Translations under genes and position numbers: made by a program
NCBI GenBank assembly: GCA_900545265.1
Contig: UQYI01000023.1
Span: 1 to 37,066, forward strand
Direction of reading: 5' to 3'
Origin: an uncultured Eubacteriales bacterium
GTDB taxonomy: Bacteria > Bacillota > Clostridia > Christensenellales > CAG-138
DNA: 37,066 bases
Part shown: piece by piece, positions 1 to 8,300 of the stretch
Position numbering within the stretch: position 1 is the first letter of the stretch
Layout of the letters: each line of letters begins with the position of its first letter
Notes under the pieces: generated by a model
The model's database searches: none
What the model was told of the DNA's origin: nothing
Seen by the model: the letters and a program-made list of their open reading frames with translations, nothing else

Positions 1-64
1 TTGTTGGTAAGGACCCTGGACACCGTGGTGGCCGATACATCCGCCATCCGGGCTACGTTTTCAT
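1..64 (-). CDS. LacI-family transcriptional regulator, 5' end only, apparent frameshift at the start
   Basis: Only about 20 codons are inside the window; the gene runs leftwards off the edge. The frame reaching base 1 reads NVARMADVSATTVSRVLTN, the helix-turn-helix signature of LacI/GalR repressors, which bind palindromic operators and respond to a small-molecule ligand through a C-terminal domain (not visible here). A strong ribosome site (AAGGAGG, 78-72) lies 7 nt before an ATG at 64-62, but that ATG opens another frame and meets TAG at 55-53. One extra A in the four-A run (61-58) would join ATG to the regulator frame as M-K-N-V-A-R. So the copy is either broken, slippage-prone, misread at a homopolymer, or started at the weaker ATG at 47. 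It lies 42 nt downstream of the lyase gene, so it probably belongs to that operon. Family assignment is fairly sure; intactness is not. Confidence 0.7.
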
Positions 65-106
65 CTGGTATCCTCCTTATTATTCGAACTGATCGTTTGA
101 TTCAGT

Positions 107-1051
107 TCAGTCCTCGATTTTCCCCAGATAGGGATGATTCAGTCCCTTCCAGTACTTTGCTTCCCGATCAAACCACTCTTCATCGTTCTCCATGTGGAAC
201 AGTTTTTCAGTCTCTTCTTCTGAAATTCCCATGTCATGATCATCGCAGAATACGGTGGATTTATCCTTGAGAACCCGTTCCCCCCAGGATTTCATGCCGT
301 AGTTTGCCCCCTTTGTGATACAGTGAGCAGTAATAAAGTTAAAGCCCAACTTCTCGATATCTGCAAATTCCACATCAGGGATGCCGCCCGGTGCCATGAC
401 ATCAGGCCACATCTTCCACCCTTTAACATACTTGGCAATTTCCTTGCCTTCTTCTAAAGTACGAAGGCCGATAACCAAGGTCATCTCTGCGCCCAATTCT
501 TCGGCACGGATACAACGCTCAATAGCTTCTTCAATTCCATATTCCAAAGCAGATTCCGTTCTTGCAATGAGCATGCACTCACTACCTGAGCAGGCATCTA
601 AAGACGCACGAGTTTTAGCTAAGAAGGTATCTCGCGATACGCAGGGATGTGGAATAGTGCCAAAGGGATCACCTCTACGCAGTTGCTGCGCCCAACGCCC
701 GTATCCTCTAAATCCCGTTGTATCATCTAAGGTCAAAGACATGGCACCCGCATCTGCCAATCGTTTTGTGGTTCTGTATGCATGCAGAGGTGTTTCACCA
801 TATCCATCGTCTGCATCGATGCAGCAAGGGAGTTTGGATGCCTGGCAAACATATCCTGTAATTCTTACCAAGTCATCGGCAGTAATCAATCCGATGTCAG
901 GTGTTGCGCAATTGCCTGCAACTACACCACCGGAAAGAAGTGTTGCTTCGAATCCAGCAATTTCAGCACACTTGGCAGACATAACATCCCATACAATAGG
1001 AGCAAATACCTGCTTTTGTGCGACCAGCTCTCTGAGAGATTTTCTTTCCAT
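107..1051 (-). CDS. isocitrate lyase/PEP mutase superfamily protein (copy 1)
   Basis: A 314-aa cytoplasmic TIM-barrel enzyme of the isocitrate lyase/phosphoenolpyruvate mutase superfamily, which makes or breaks C-C or C-P bonds next to a 2-oxo or 2-hydroxy acid. The Mg-binding signature DxDxGYG is present (D79, D81, G83-Y84-G85) and the N-terminal segment with LSGG near residue 40 is typical. The K-(K/R)-CGH loop of true isocitrate and methylisocitrate lyases is absent: after the TLDD segment (107-110) the chain reads TTGFRGYGRW. It is therefore unlikely to be isocitrate or methylisocitrate lyase; dimethylmalate lyase-like, oxaloacetate-cleaving or unknown activity is possible. The start has a good AAAGGAG site. 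It lies 39 nt after its paralogue at 1091-2044 and should be co-transcribed with it. Family is sure, substrate unknown. Confidence 0.85.
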   Translation of the reverse strand: MERKSLRELVAQKQVFAPIVWDVMSAKCAEIAGFEATLLSGGVVAGNCATPDIGLITADDLVRITGYVCQASKLPCCIDADDGYGETPLHAYRTTKRLADAGAMSLTLDDTTGFRGYGRWAQQLRRGDPFGTIPHPCVSRDTFLAKTRASLDACSGSECMLIARTESALEYGIEEAIERCIRAEELGAEMTLVIGLRTLEEGKEIAKYVKGWKMWPDVMAPGGIPDVEFADIEKLGFNFITAHCITKGANYGMKSWGERVLKDKSTVFCDDHDMGISEEETEKLFHMENDEEWFDREAKYWKGLNHPYLGKIED

Positions 1052-1090
1052 ATTCTTCTCCTTTGTTGAAATTCACTTGTGCATCAATGC

Positions 1091-2044
1091 TCAATTCTCT
1101 CCAGGTAGATTCTCCCAAAAGCCAGGTTCCTTGGACATATAAGGATCCGGCTTGAATTTCATGTTTCTGGGCTGCATACCTACAACACCTTTCTCCATAT
1201 CTTCAGGCCTCATGCCCATAAGATGTGTATCGTGATATGCAAGGCTCTTTTCTTGGCAGGCATGTTTACCGAAATCAATCATCCCCCACATGGCGGCTTT
1301 CTCCAGGATGTGCATGGTAACAAAATTAAAGCCAAGTTTTTCAATGTCTTCCAGTTTTACATCAGGGATACCATTGGTAGAACCCACATCCGGCCACATC
1401 TTCCAACCTTTTATATTCTCGGCAACCTTTTTTCCCTCTTCCAGATTCATAAGACCAATAACAAGGGTCATTTCGGCACCCAATTCTTCAGCCAGTATGC
1501 AGCGCTCGATAGCCTCGTCCAAACCGTATTGTAATTTACTCTCCGTCCGGGCAATAAGCATGCAGTCAGATCCGGAACATGCCTCCAGGGAGGCTTTGAC
1601 TTTGGCTAACCAATTTTTGCGAGCAACGGTTGGATGCACCATGGTCCCATCTGCAGCGCCACCCCGAAGTTGTGCTCCCCAACGATTATATCCCCGGAAT
1701 CCTGTAGTATCATCCAATGTCAAAGACATTGCGCCAGCATCCACCAAACGTTGTGTCAACCGATAGGCATGAAGAGGAGTTTCCCCATATCCATCATCAG
1801 CATCCACGCAGCAAGGAAGCTCGGAACCTTGAGAAATATACTCCATGGCGCGAACTAAATCATCCGCTGTAATTAGTCCGATATCGGGCATACCGCATAC
1901 CCACTCAGCCAAAGCACCACCAGAAAGCAGGGTCGCCTCATAGCCAGCTTGTTCTGCCGCTCTCGCAGACATCAAATCCCAGATGCAAGGTGCGAACACT
2001 TGCTTTTGGGCCACCAGTTCGCGAAGTGTCGTTCTCTTCTCCAT
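1091..2044 (-). CDS. isocitrate lyase/PEP mutase superfamily protein (copy 2)
   Basis: A 317-aa paralogue of the next gene downstream. The first 40 residues are almost the same in both (LRELVAQKQVFAP, ATLLSGG) and the DADDGYGE Mg-binding segment and TLDDTTGFRGY loop are shared, so the pair arose by tandem duplication. Like copy 1 it lacks the KKCGH catalytic loop of isocitrate lyase. Differences concentrate in the last third, where this copy carries a Met/Pro/Lys-rich tail. The tail normally packs across a partner subunit in this fold, so the two could form a hetero-oligomer or act on related substrates; that is inference. The start codon follows a GGAGG site at about 2052. It is the first gene after a 454-bp AT-rich gap and so likely heads the operon that ends in the LacI-type regulator. 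Confidence 0.85.
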   Translation of the reverse strand: MEKRTTLRELVAQKQVFAPCIWDLMSARAAEQAGYEATLLSGGALAEWVCGMPDIGLITADDLVRAMEYISQGSELPCCVDADDGYGETPLHAYRLTQRLVDAGAMSLTLDDTTGFRGYNRWGAQLRGGAADGTMVHPTVARKNWLAKVKASLEACSGSDCMLIARTESKLQYGLDEAIERCILAEELGAEMTLVIGLMNLEEGKKVAENIKGWKMWPDVGSTNGIPDVKLEDIEKLGFNFVTMHILEKAAMWGMIDFGKHACQEKSLAYHDTHLMGMRPEDMEKGVVGMQPRNMKFKPDPYMSKEPGFWENLPGEN

Positions 2045-2498
2045 AAAGGCCTCCTTAATTTTTCTTTGTTCATATTTCGAAAAAATACAGACATCAGCTT
2101 ATTTGCTGGTTCCAATGTGCCAAAGTGCCATTTATTTGTTTGTATAAAAAGCTTACATTCAATACTCCCGCAATTTCTCTGTGGTGCAGGTAATGTCATG
2201 ATCTTGTGGCGCAAATAATTCTTTTAGTTATCTCCGCACTTTCTTTTGCTTCTATAAACGGAGTTAACGTTGCAGTTGCGAATATGGAATTTTATCGAAC
2301 AGTACCGTCAGTACACATAAATATCTGCCCCTTTTCGTCGTGCTCTCTGTCTACATCATTCGAACTTCGCTGAATATGTATATCCGAAAGCCCTAAATTT
2401 ACACTTTTCGGGCAATTCCTATCTTATTCTATGGTTTTCATAACGACAACCGCTTAAGTTGTTCTATCGCTTTTTCCAAATAAGATTCGATCTGAATT
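2045..2498. other. AT-rich intergenic region with a possible promoter and short repeats
   Basis: No gene was found in this 454-bp gap. Reading leftwards, a possible promoter follows the cyclase gene at once (-35 TTGTCG at 2449-2444, 17 bp, -10 TAAGAT at 2426-2421), which would give the lyase genes a leader of about 370 nt. Two short direct repeats could be regulator sites: CAGTAC twice (2300-2305, 2309-2314) and GTGCCA twice (2117-2122, 2125-2130). No convincing terminator separates the cyclase gene from this region, so read-through from the upstream pair is also possible. Confidence 0.35.
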
Positions 2499-3233
2499 CT
2501 AGAACTCAGTTACCCCTTCAATGGCATAAACCCTGACGGGGCAGGAATCCAAGCCAATGATGGGCAAGGGAGCAAAGCTGATGAAGAAGGTATCCGTTCT
2601 GAGCAGTTCCAGGTTTTCCAGCACTTCCAGGAAGGTGACATTCTTCGCCATGAGAATATCGTGGAAGGGCTTTACGTTTTCCAGGCAGTCTTCGATAGAT
2701 ACGCCATCTCCAAAGCCCACGCACTTAACATCGTGATCCGCAAACCACTGTGCGCTGTCAGCACCTACTACCAGCCGATGATCTTCCGGGCTGTTGGTTG
2801 CAGGCGTAAAGGGTGGAATCTTATGCGGGCTATCCAGGATCACTGTATCTCCCGGCCGTATGCGGCTGCCGATAGCCGCCTCCAGATCTGCTCCGGTGAT
2901 CTGATGGTTGGCAGGAAGATCCAGCACCGCATAGATCCCGCGCCCCATAAAGTTGGTCAACGGCAGTTCCGCCACACTGGCCCAATTATCATCATGATGA
3001 TAAGGACATTCGCAGTGGGTCCCCAAATGGCTGGTCAGATCCATAATGGTATGGAAATCCGGAATGCTCCCACCGGTATTGAAGCGCCACAGACGGCAGC
3101 GCCGGGACTCCGTCTTGGGATCCAGCACCTTGGTCAGATCCACAATGTGGAACTTCCCCATTTCAAATTCCTTGGGAGGCATTTTCTCCGGTATCCTGGA
3201 AGGATATCCCGCCGTCCAGTTGTACTCAGACAT
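2499..3233 (-). CDS. cyclase family protein (kynurenine formamidase-like metal hydrolase)
   Basis: A 244-aa member of the cyclase family (PF04199), cytoplasmic metal-dependent hydrolases that include bacterial kynurenine formamidase and isatin hydrolase. The family's metal signature HxGTHx(D/E)xPxH is present at residues 69-79 (H69, H73, E75, H79; Glu replaces the usual Asp). Length fits the family. A clear AAAGGAG ribosome site precedes the ATG. It starts 27 nt after the ketopantoate reductase-like gene, so the two form an operon. Its neighbours do not point to tryptophan degradation, so kynurenine is only one possible substrate; an amide, imide or lactone made or used by the neighbouring enzymes is equally likely. 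Family sure, substrate unknown. Confidence 0.83.
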   Translation of the reverse strand: MSEYNWTAGYPSRIPEKMPPKEFEMGKFHIVDLTKVLDPKTESRRCRLWRFNTGGSIPDFHTIMDLTSHLGTHCECPYHHDDNWASVAELPLTNFMGRGIYAVLDLPANHQITGADLEAAIGSRIRPGDTVILDSPHKIPPFTPATNSPEDHRLVVGADSAQWFADHDVKCVGFGDGVSIEDCLENVKPFHDILMAKNVTFLEVLENLELLRTDTFFISFAPLPIIGLDSCPVRVYAIEGVTEF

Positions 3234-3260
3234 ATTCGTATCTCCTTTATATTTGCTGCC

Positions 3261-4181
3261 TTACGCTCGGTTTCTGTCTTCAAATGCGTGGATCAAAGTC
3301 ACCACCACCTCATGGCAGGGAGTAGGTATCCCCAACCGCTTGCCTGTTTCCACTACAGAGCCGCTGATGGTATCCACTTCGCTGCGAACACCCTGCTTTA
3401 CATCCGCATAGATGGAGGTGTATCCGTTGGGTGCATTCCGGCATACAGTATCCACACCATCAATGACCTCTTTTTCGTCAAACTCGCCGCCGCAGTCAGC
3501 ATTGGCTACAGCCACCGCTTCCTTTGCCATCAGCTCCATAAGCTTATGGGCATTAGCATCCTCATGAATAAACCCCAATGGTACCTGCAGCACTGCCGTT
3601 AGGGAGCTGGCTGCGGTATTGGTGAAAAGCTTTGTCCAGATCTGCCGCTTTATCTCCATGCTTATGCAGCAATCCAACCCACAGGCAGTAAAATTCTCTG
3701 CAATGGGCTGTATCTCGTTGCTATGTCCGTTCAGCAAGCCGATGGAGGTTTGCCCACTGCCTCCATGGTTCACATGTCCGTTGGCAATCACTGAGCTGTT
3801 GTGTTGGGTAGAACCAATGATCACGTGCCCCTCATCGGCAAACTGCAGCAGTTTTGCTTCGTGGCCGGCGCCGTTCTGCAAGGTCATAAGATAGGTATCC
3901 GGGCCGATAAGGCTGCGGTTGTTCTCCAATGCGGACACCGTAAACATGGACTTAACAAAAACGAGGACGAGATCCATAGTGCCCAGACCCGCAGCACTCG
4001 CCGCAGCCAGGGGACGATAGATCCGGTCCTCGCCATTCTTCTCGCAGACAACCACGCCATCAGCGTTGATCTTTTCTATTCTTTTTTCATCGATATCGAT
4101 CAGCCACACCTGATTATGTTGGGACAGATAGCTCCCGAATAACATTCCCATGGCACCAGCACCGAGTATTGCAATCTTCAT
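3261..4181 (-). CDS. ketopantoate reductase-like (PanE/ApbA family) oxidoreductase
   Basis: A 306-aa NAD(P)H-dependent reductase of the ketopantoate reductase family, which reduces a 2-oxo acid to the 2-hydroxy acid. The Rossmann motif GAGAMG is at residues 7-12, and the C-terminal helical domain has the family's Lys/Asn pattern (KLFTNTAASSLTAVL, then an LGFI segment). The start at 4181 is chosen because an AGAAGGAA site precedes it and the chain then begins MKIAILGAG; the upstream ATG at 4211 has no ribosome site. It heads an operon with the cyclase-family gene. Without other pantothenate genes nearby, a catabolic role on another 2-oxo acid is as likely as coenzyme A synthesis, so no gene symbol is given. 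Confidence 0.8.
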   Translation of the reverse strand: MKIAILGAGAMGMLFGSYLSQHNQVWLIDIDEKRIEKINADGVVVCEKNGEDRIYRPLAAASAAGLGTMDLVLVFVKSMFTVSALENNRSLIGPDTYLMTLQNGAGHEAKLLQFADEGHVIIGSTQHNSSVIANGHVNHGGSGQTSIGLLNGHSNEIQPIAENFTACGLDCCISMEIKRQIWTKLFTNTAASSLTAVLQVPLGFIHEDANAHKLMELMAKEAVAVANADCGGEFDEKEVIDGVDTVCRNAPNGYTSIYADVKQGVRSEVDTISGSVVETGKRLGIPTPCHEVVVTLIHAFEDRNRA

Positions 4182-4281
4182 TCCGTCTTTTCCTTCTTCC
4201 GGTTTTATCATATAGCGCCATCATTTTTCGATGCCGCAGAAGCAGTGCGTCTTCTTTTGCTGCCCTACTTTTTGCGCCGTT

Positions 4282-4297
4282 TTGCAATCGCTTGCAA
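4282..4297. promoter_or_regulatory. LacI-type operator candidate
   Basis: TTGCAATCGCTTGCAA is a 16-bp palindrome with one mismatched pair and a central CG, the layout of many LacI/GalR operators. It lies just downstream of the predicted -10 box of the ketopantoate reductase operon and covers the expected start of transcription, a normal repressor position. A LacI-type regulator is encoded at the left end of the same cluster. Confidence 0.5.
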
Positions 4298-4299
4298 TT

Positions 4300-4328
4300 A
4301 TCTTAGCATATCATTTTACATAACGCAA
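4300..4328 (-). promoter_or_regulatory. predicted promoter of the ketopantoate reductase - cyclase operon
   Basis: Leftward -35 TTGCGT (4328-4323), 17-bp spacer, -10 TAAGAT (4305-4300) with an extended TG. It would give a leader of about 110 nt before the start at 4181. Confidence 0.5.
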
Positions 4329-4709
4329 TATCTTTTTTACGAAAAAATGCTCATTTTGTTTTCAATTCTTAATTTTCTTCGGAAATTCTCCTTATTTTAT
4401 CTGTTTTTCACATCATTTTATCTTTTTTGCTTATGCTTTTATTTTTCATATGATTTGGCATCGATATCTTTTTATCGAAAGATTTCATGATACATTTTGC
4501 ATTTTTATTTTTTCATTTTAGAATCCATCTTTTTCCAGTGCAACGTCGATCGCATCTTTCCCGCTTCGACGTATCTCGTTTTCTTCGTTTTTCCAATAAA
4601 CAGGCGCATTTCTCATTTTCCAGCAGATACGATAGAGTTTGTCCAATTCTGCTTTTCTGTTCTTCTCATTTCCAAGCAGGGCTTTTAGATCCGCAAGGAA
4701 AAGTTTTTA

Positions 4710-4738
4710 TTGACATTTTTCTGTGCAGGAAGTATAAT
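4710..4738 (+). promoter_or_regulatory. consensus promoter of the cupin gene
   Basis: TTGACA (4710-4715), 17 bp, TATAAT (4733-4738): a perfect match to the housekeeping sigma consensus. The start of transcription should lie near 4745, 34 nt before the ATG. Confidence 0.9.
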
Positions 4739-4778
4739 GTACGCGCAGTTTTGATATCGATTACAAAAGAGGTGTGCT

Positions 4779-5129
4779 ATGATTCGTAAAGGTTCTGATC
4801 GAAAGATCGAGGTGGCGGAGCACAAATTCGGCGCGGATGGCTTCATTACCGTCCGGAATCTGATCAATGGCAATGAGGAGCTTAACGGGAAAGGACGGGT
4901 GTTTGCCCATACCACCGTTTTGCCCGGCAGCGGCATTGGGTTTCATCTTCACCACGGGGATACGGAAATCTATTATGTATACAGCGGCACCGCCGAGTAC
5001 AACGACAATGGCACCATTGTGCAGATTTCTGCCGGTGATGTGACCTTCACTCCTGATGGTACCGGGCATGGTGTCTATAATAACGGAACAGAGCCTTTGG
5101 AGCTTATTGCCCTGATCATATACAGCTAA
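4779..5129 (+). CDS. small cupin-domain protein
   Basis: A 116-aa single-domain cupin, a small metal-binding beta-barrel. Cupin motif 1 is visible as the stretch with GIGFHLHHGDTEIYYVYSG (HxH with the following Glu), and motif 2 as the GDVTFTPDGTGHGVYNN segment with its His. The two motifs supply the usual three-His/one-Glu metal site. Such stand-alone cupins act as isomerases, dioxygenases, epimerases or ligand sensors, and the sequence does not say which. The AGAGGTG ribosome site is well placed. It is a single-gene unit with its own consensus promoter and perfect terminator, divergent from the ketopantoate reductase operon, so it may share control with that cluster. Family sure, function unknown. 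Confidence 0.85.
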   Translation: MIRKGSDRKIEVAEHKFGADGFITVRNLINGNEELNGKGRVFAHTTVLPGSGIGFHLHHGDTEIYYVYSGTAEYNDNGTIVQISAGDVTFTPDGTGHGVYNNGTEPLELIALIIYS

Positions 5130-5156
5130 CCCGACAGCCTCTGGTATATATGCTGC

Positions 5157-5200
5157 GCAAAGAGGGACTACATATAGTCCCTCTTTGCATTTTCTCTTTT
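5157..5200 (+). terminator. intrinsic terminator after the cupin gene
   Basis: A perfect 14-bp stem (5157-5170 with 5175-5188) around a 4-nt loop, followed by a T-rich tail. Confidence 0.92.
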
Positions 5201-5290
5201 GGGGAAAGCTGAAATGCAAGGCAATTCCGGATATTTACAGGAGTTTGCGTTAATCCTCGTTTCTCACCCCCCACTTATTCCTTCCATAGG

Positions 5291-5320
5291 CAGAAAAAGC
5301 CGCCCCAAAGGGCGGCTTTT
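5291..5320 (-). terminator. intrinsic terminator of the pyruvate:ferredoxin oxidoreductase gene
   Basis: An 11-bp GC-rich stem (5310-5320 with 5295-5305), loop CAAA on the + strand, running into a T tract on the - strand 23 nt after the stop codon. Confidence 0.9.
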
Positions 5321-5342
5321 GTGCTTACAGAGTCAGATGGCC

Positions 5343-8300
5343 TTAGTCCAGGCTGTCCAGCTTCTTGTAGTAATCGATCTTCTCCATGGCTTCCTTCTCG
5401 GCCCTGGCAAAGAGCTGAGTAGCCACTTCGGGGAACTGCTTCTTGAGAGCGGAATACCGGCCTTCGCCCAGAATGAAGTCCTGGAAGGAAGACTTGGGAT
5501 CCTTGGAATCCAGAGAGAAGGGATTCTTGCCCTCGGCAGCCAAATCGGGGTTATACCTGTACAGGGGCCAATACCCGGCTTCTACGGCCTTCTTGGCCTC
5601 CAGCTGAGAATGGTTCATGTTGATGGTATGGTTGATGCAGGGTGCGTAAGCGATAATGAGGGAGGGGCCATGATATGCCTCGGCCTCGTTAACCGCCTTG
5701 AGCAGCTGAGCAGGATCGGCGCCCATGCAGACCTTGGCCACATACACATAGCCATAACTCATGGCCATGAGGCCCAGATCCTTCTTCTTGGTACGCTTGC
5801 CGGCAGCAGCAAACTTGGCGATGGGGCCGGTAGGCGTGGACTTGGAGGCCTGTCCGCCGGTGTTGGAGTAAACTTCGGTATCCACAACCAGCACGTTGAC
5901 ATCTTCGTCCATTGCCAGCACATGATCCAACCCGCCATAACCGATGTCGTAGGCCCAGCCGTCGCCGCCGAATACCCACACGGAAGGCTTCACCAGCTGA
6001 TCCTTCTGCTCCAGCACCTCACGGGCCAGCTTGCAGGCATCGCAGCTGCAGATCTTGCCGTTCTTGATCCACTCGGCCTCATAAGGCGTGCCGGTAAGAT
6101 CGATACCCTCTTCGCAGGCCTTGACCAGCTTGTCTCCTGCCACGCGGGAGCCTTCGCCGTCATTCATGTTGTCCAGCCATTCCTGACCGGCGGCCTTGAT
6201 ATCTGCAGAGCACCACTCCACAGCGATGAGCTTTTCAACGGTATCCTTGAGCATCTCACGGCGATGCTTGCTGCCCAGGTTGATGCCGAAGCCGAACTCT
6301 GCATTGTCCTCAAACAGGGAGTTGGCCCAGGCAGGACCCTGTCCCTTGCTGTTGGTGCAGTAGGGCGTGGTGGGGCAGGCGGCGCCATAGATGGAAGAGC
6401 AACCCGTAGCGTTGGCGATGAGCATACGGTCGCCAAAGAGCTGGGTAAGGAGCTTGATGTAAGGAGTCTCGCCGCAGCCGGCGCATGCACCGGAGAACTC
6501 GAACAGAGGCCGCAGATACTGAGAACCCTTGACGGTCTTGCGATTTACCTTCACATCCTTTTCGGTGAGGGCAACAGCATACTCCCAGTTGGCCTCATCG
6601 GCCTTTGCTTCGTGCATGGGTACCATCTTCAGGGCCTTGTCCTTAGCCAGGCACACGTCTACGCAGTTGCCGCAGCCGGCGCAATCCAGGGGGCTGACCT
6701 GCATACGATAGGTGAGGCCATCAAAGCCCTTGCCGGCGGGTTTGGTAACAAAGCCCTCGGGCTTGTTGGCCTCTTCTTCGGCATTGAGCAGGAAGGGACG
6801 AATGGCGGCATGGGGGCAGACCAGTGCGCACTGGTTACACATGATGCACTTTGCGGCATCCCATACGGGCACTTCCACGGCGATACCGCGCTTCTCGTAT
6901 TTGGTGGTTCCGGTGGGCACGGTGCCGTCGGGAGTCATCCGGGATACGGGAAGGCTGTCGCCCTGCTGCGCCTGAATGGGCTTGATATATTCATGGAAGT
7001 AAGGATCATCGGTCACGGGAACGACCACAGCGCCTTCGGTGGTGGTGGCCCAACTCTCGGGATACTTGATCTCTACAACTGCATTAATGCCTGCATCGAT
7101 GGCATCGTAGTTCTTCTGCACCACGGCGTCACCCTTCTTGGCATAGGACTTCTTGGCAGCAGCCTTCATGAAGGCAACGGCATCCGCTTCGGGGATCACG
7201 TTGGCCAGCTTGAAGAAAGCAGCCTGCATGATGGTGTTGATACGGCCGCCCATGCCCACATCGTGTGCCAGCTTGATTGCATCGATATTATAGAACTTCA
7301 CATGGTTCTTGGCGATGGCATTCTTCATGGAGGCGGGGAGTTCTTTCTCCATATCCTCCAGAGTCCACTCGCTGTTGAGCAGGAAGGTGCCGCCCTCCTT
7401 GATACCCTCGGCTACGGGGTAACGGGTGACATATACGGGGTTATGGCAGGCCACGAAGTCGGCGCTGTCGATGAGGTAAGGGCTCTGAATGGGGGTCTTA
7501 CCGAAGCGCAGATGGCTTACGGTCAGGCCGCCGGACTTCTTGGAGTCATAGGAGAAATAGCCCTGGGCATACATATCGGTATGGTCGCCGATGATCTTGA
7601 TGCTGTTCTTGTTGGCGCCAACGGTACCGTCGGAACCGAGGCCATAGAACTTGCAGCTGATTGTGCCGGCGGGAGCGGCATTCACCAGGGGACCCATGGG
7701 CAGGCTGGTGAAGGTCACATCGTCTACGATACCCACGGTGAAGTGGTTCTTGGGCTGAGCCTGATCCAGATTGTCGTATACGGACTTGACCATGGTGGGA
7801 TTAAATTCCTTGCTGCCCAGGCCATAACGTCCGCCCACGACCTCGATATCACTGCGGCCGGCTTCCTTCAAAGCGGTGACAACATCCTCATACAGGGGCT
7901 CACCCAGACAGCCGGGCTCCTTGGTGCGGTCCAGAACGGCCAGACGCTTGCAGGAGGCGGGGATAGCGGCTACAAACTTGTCGGTTACGAAAGGACGATA
8001 GAGGCGAACCTTGATAAGGCCCAGCTTTTCGCCGTGTGCATTGAGGTAATTGATGGTCTCTTCGGTGACGTCTGCGCCGCTGCCCATGACTACGATGACC
8101 TTTTCGGCATCGGGAGCGCCCACATAGTCAAAGAGATGGTAGTGACGGCCGGTAAGCTCGCCTACCTTCTCCATATATTCTTCCACAATGGCGGGAACAG
8201 CGTCATAATACTTATTGGCCGCTTCACGATTCTGGAAGTAGATATCGGGGTTCTGGTTGGTGCCGCCTACATGAGGATGATCGGGGTTCATGGCACGGGC

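Larger units (their letters stand above)
4182..4778. other. long AT-rich divergent intergenic region
   Basis: This gap of almost 600 bp separates the leftward operon from the rightward cupin gene. Besides the two promoters and the operator listed separately, it is dominated by T-rich runs on the + strand between about 4320 and 4540, far richer in A+T than its surroundings. Short ATCGAT-type sequences occur at about 4458-4482 and in the cupin leader (4753-4760). Rightward open frames here are low-complexity, Phe/Leu-rich and lack ribosome sites, so no gene is called. Confidence 0.5.

Noticed and set aside
4245..4490. Rightward frame coding a Phe/Leu/Tyr-rich small protein.
   Set aside because: Composition follows the T-rich DNA; no ribosome site and no recognisable pattern.
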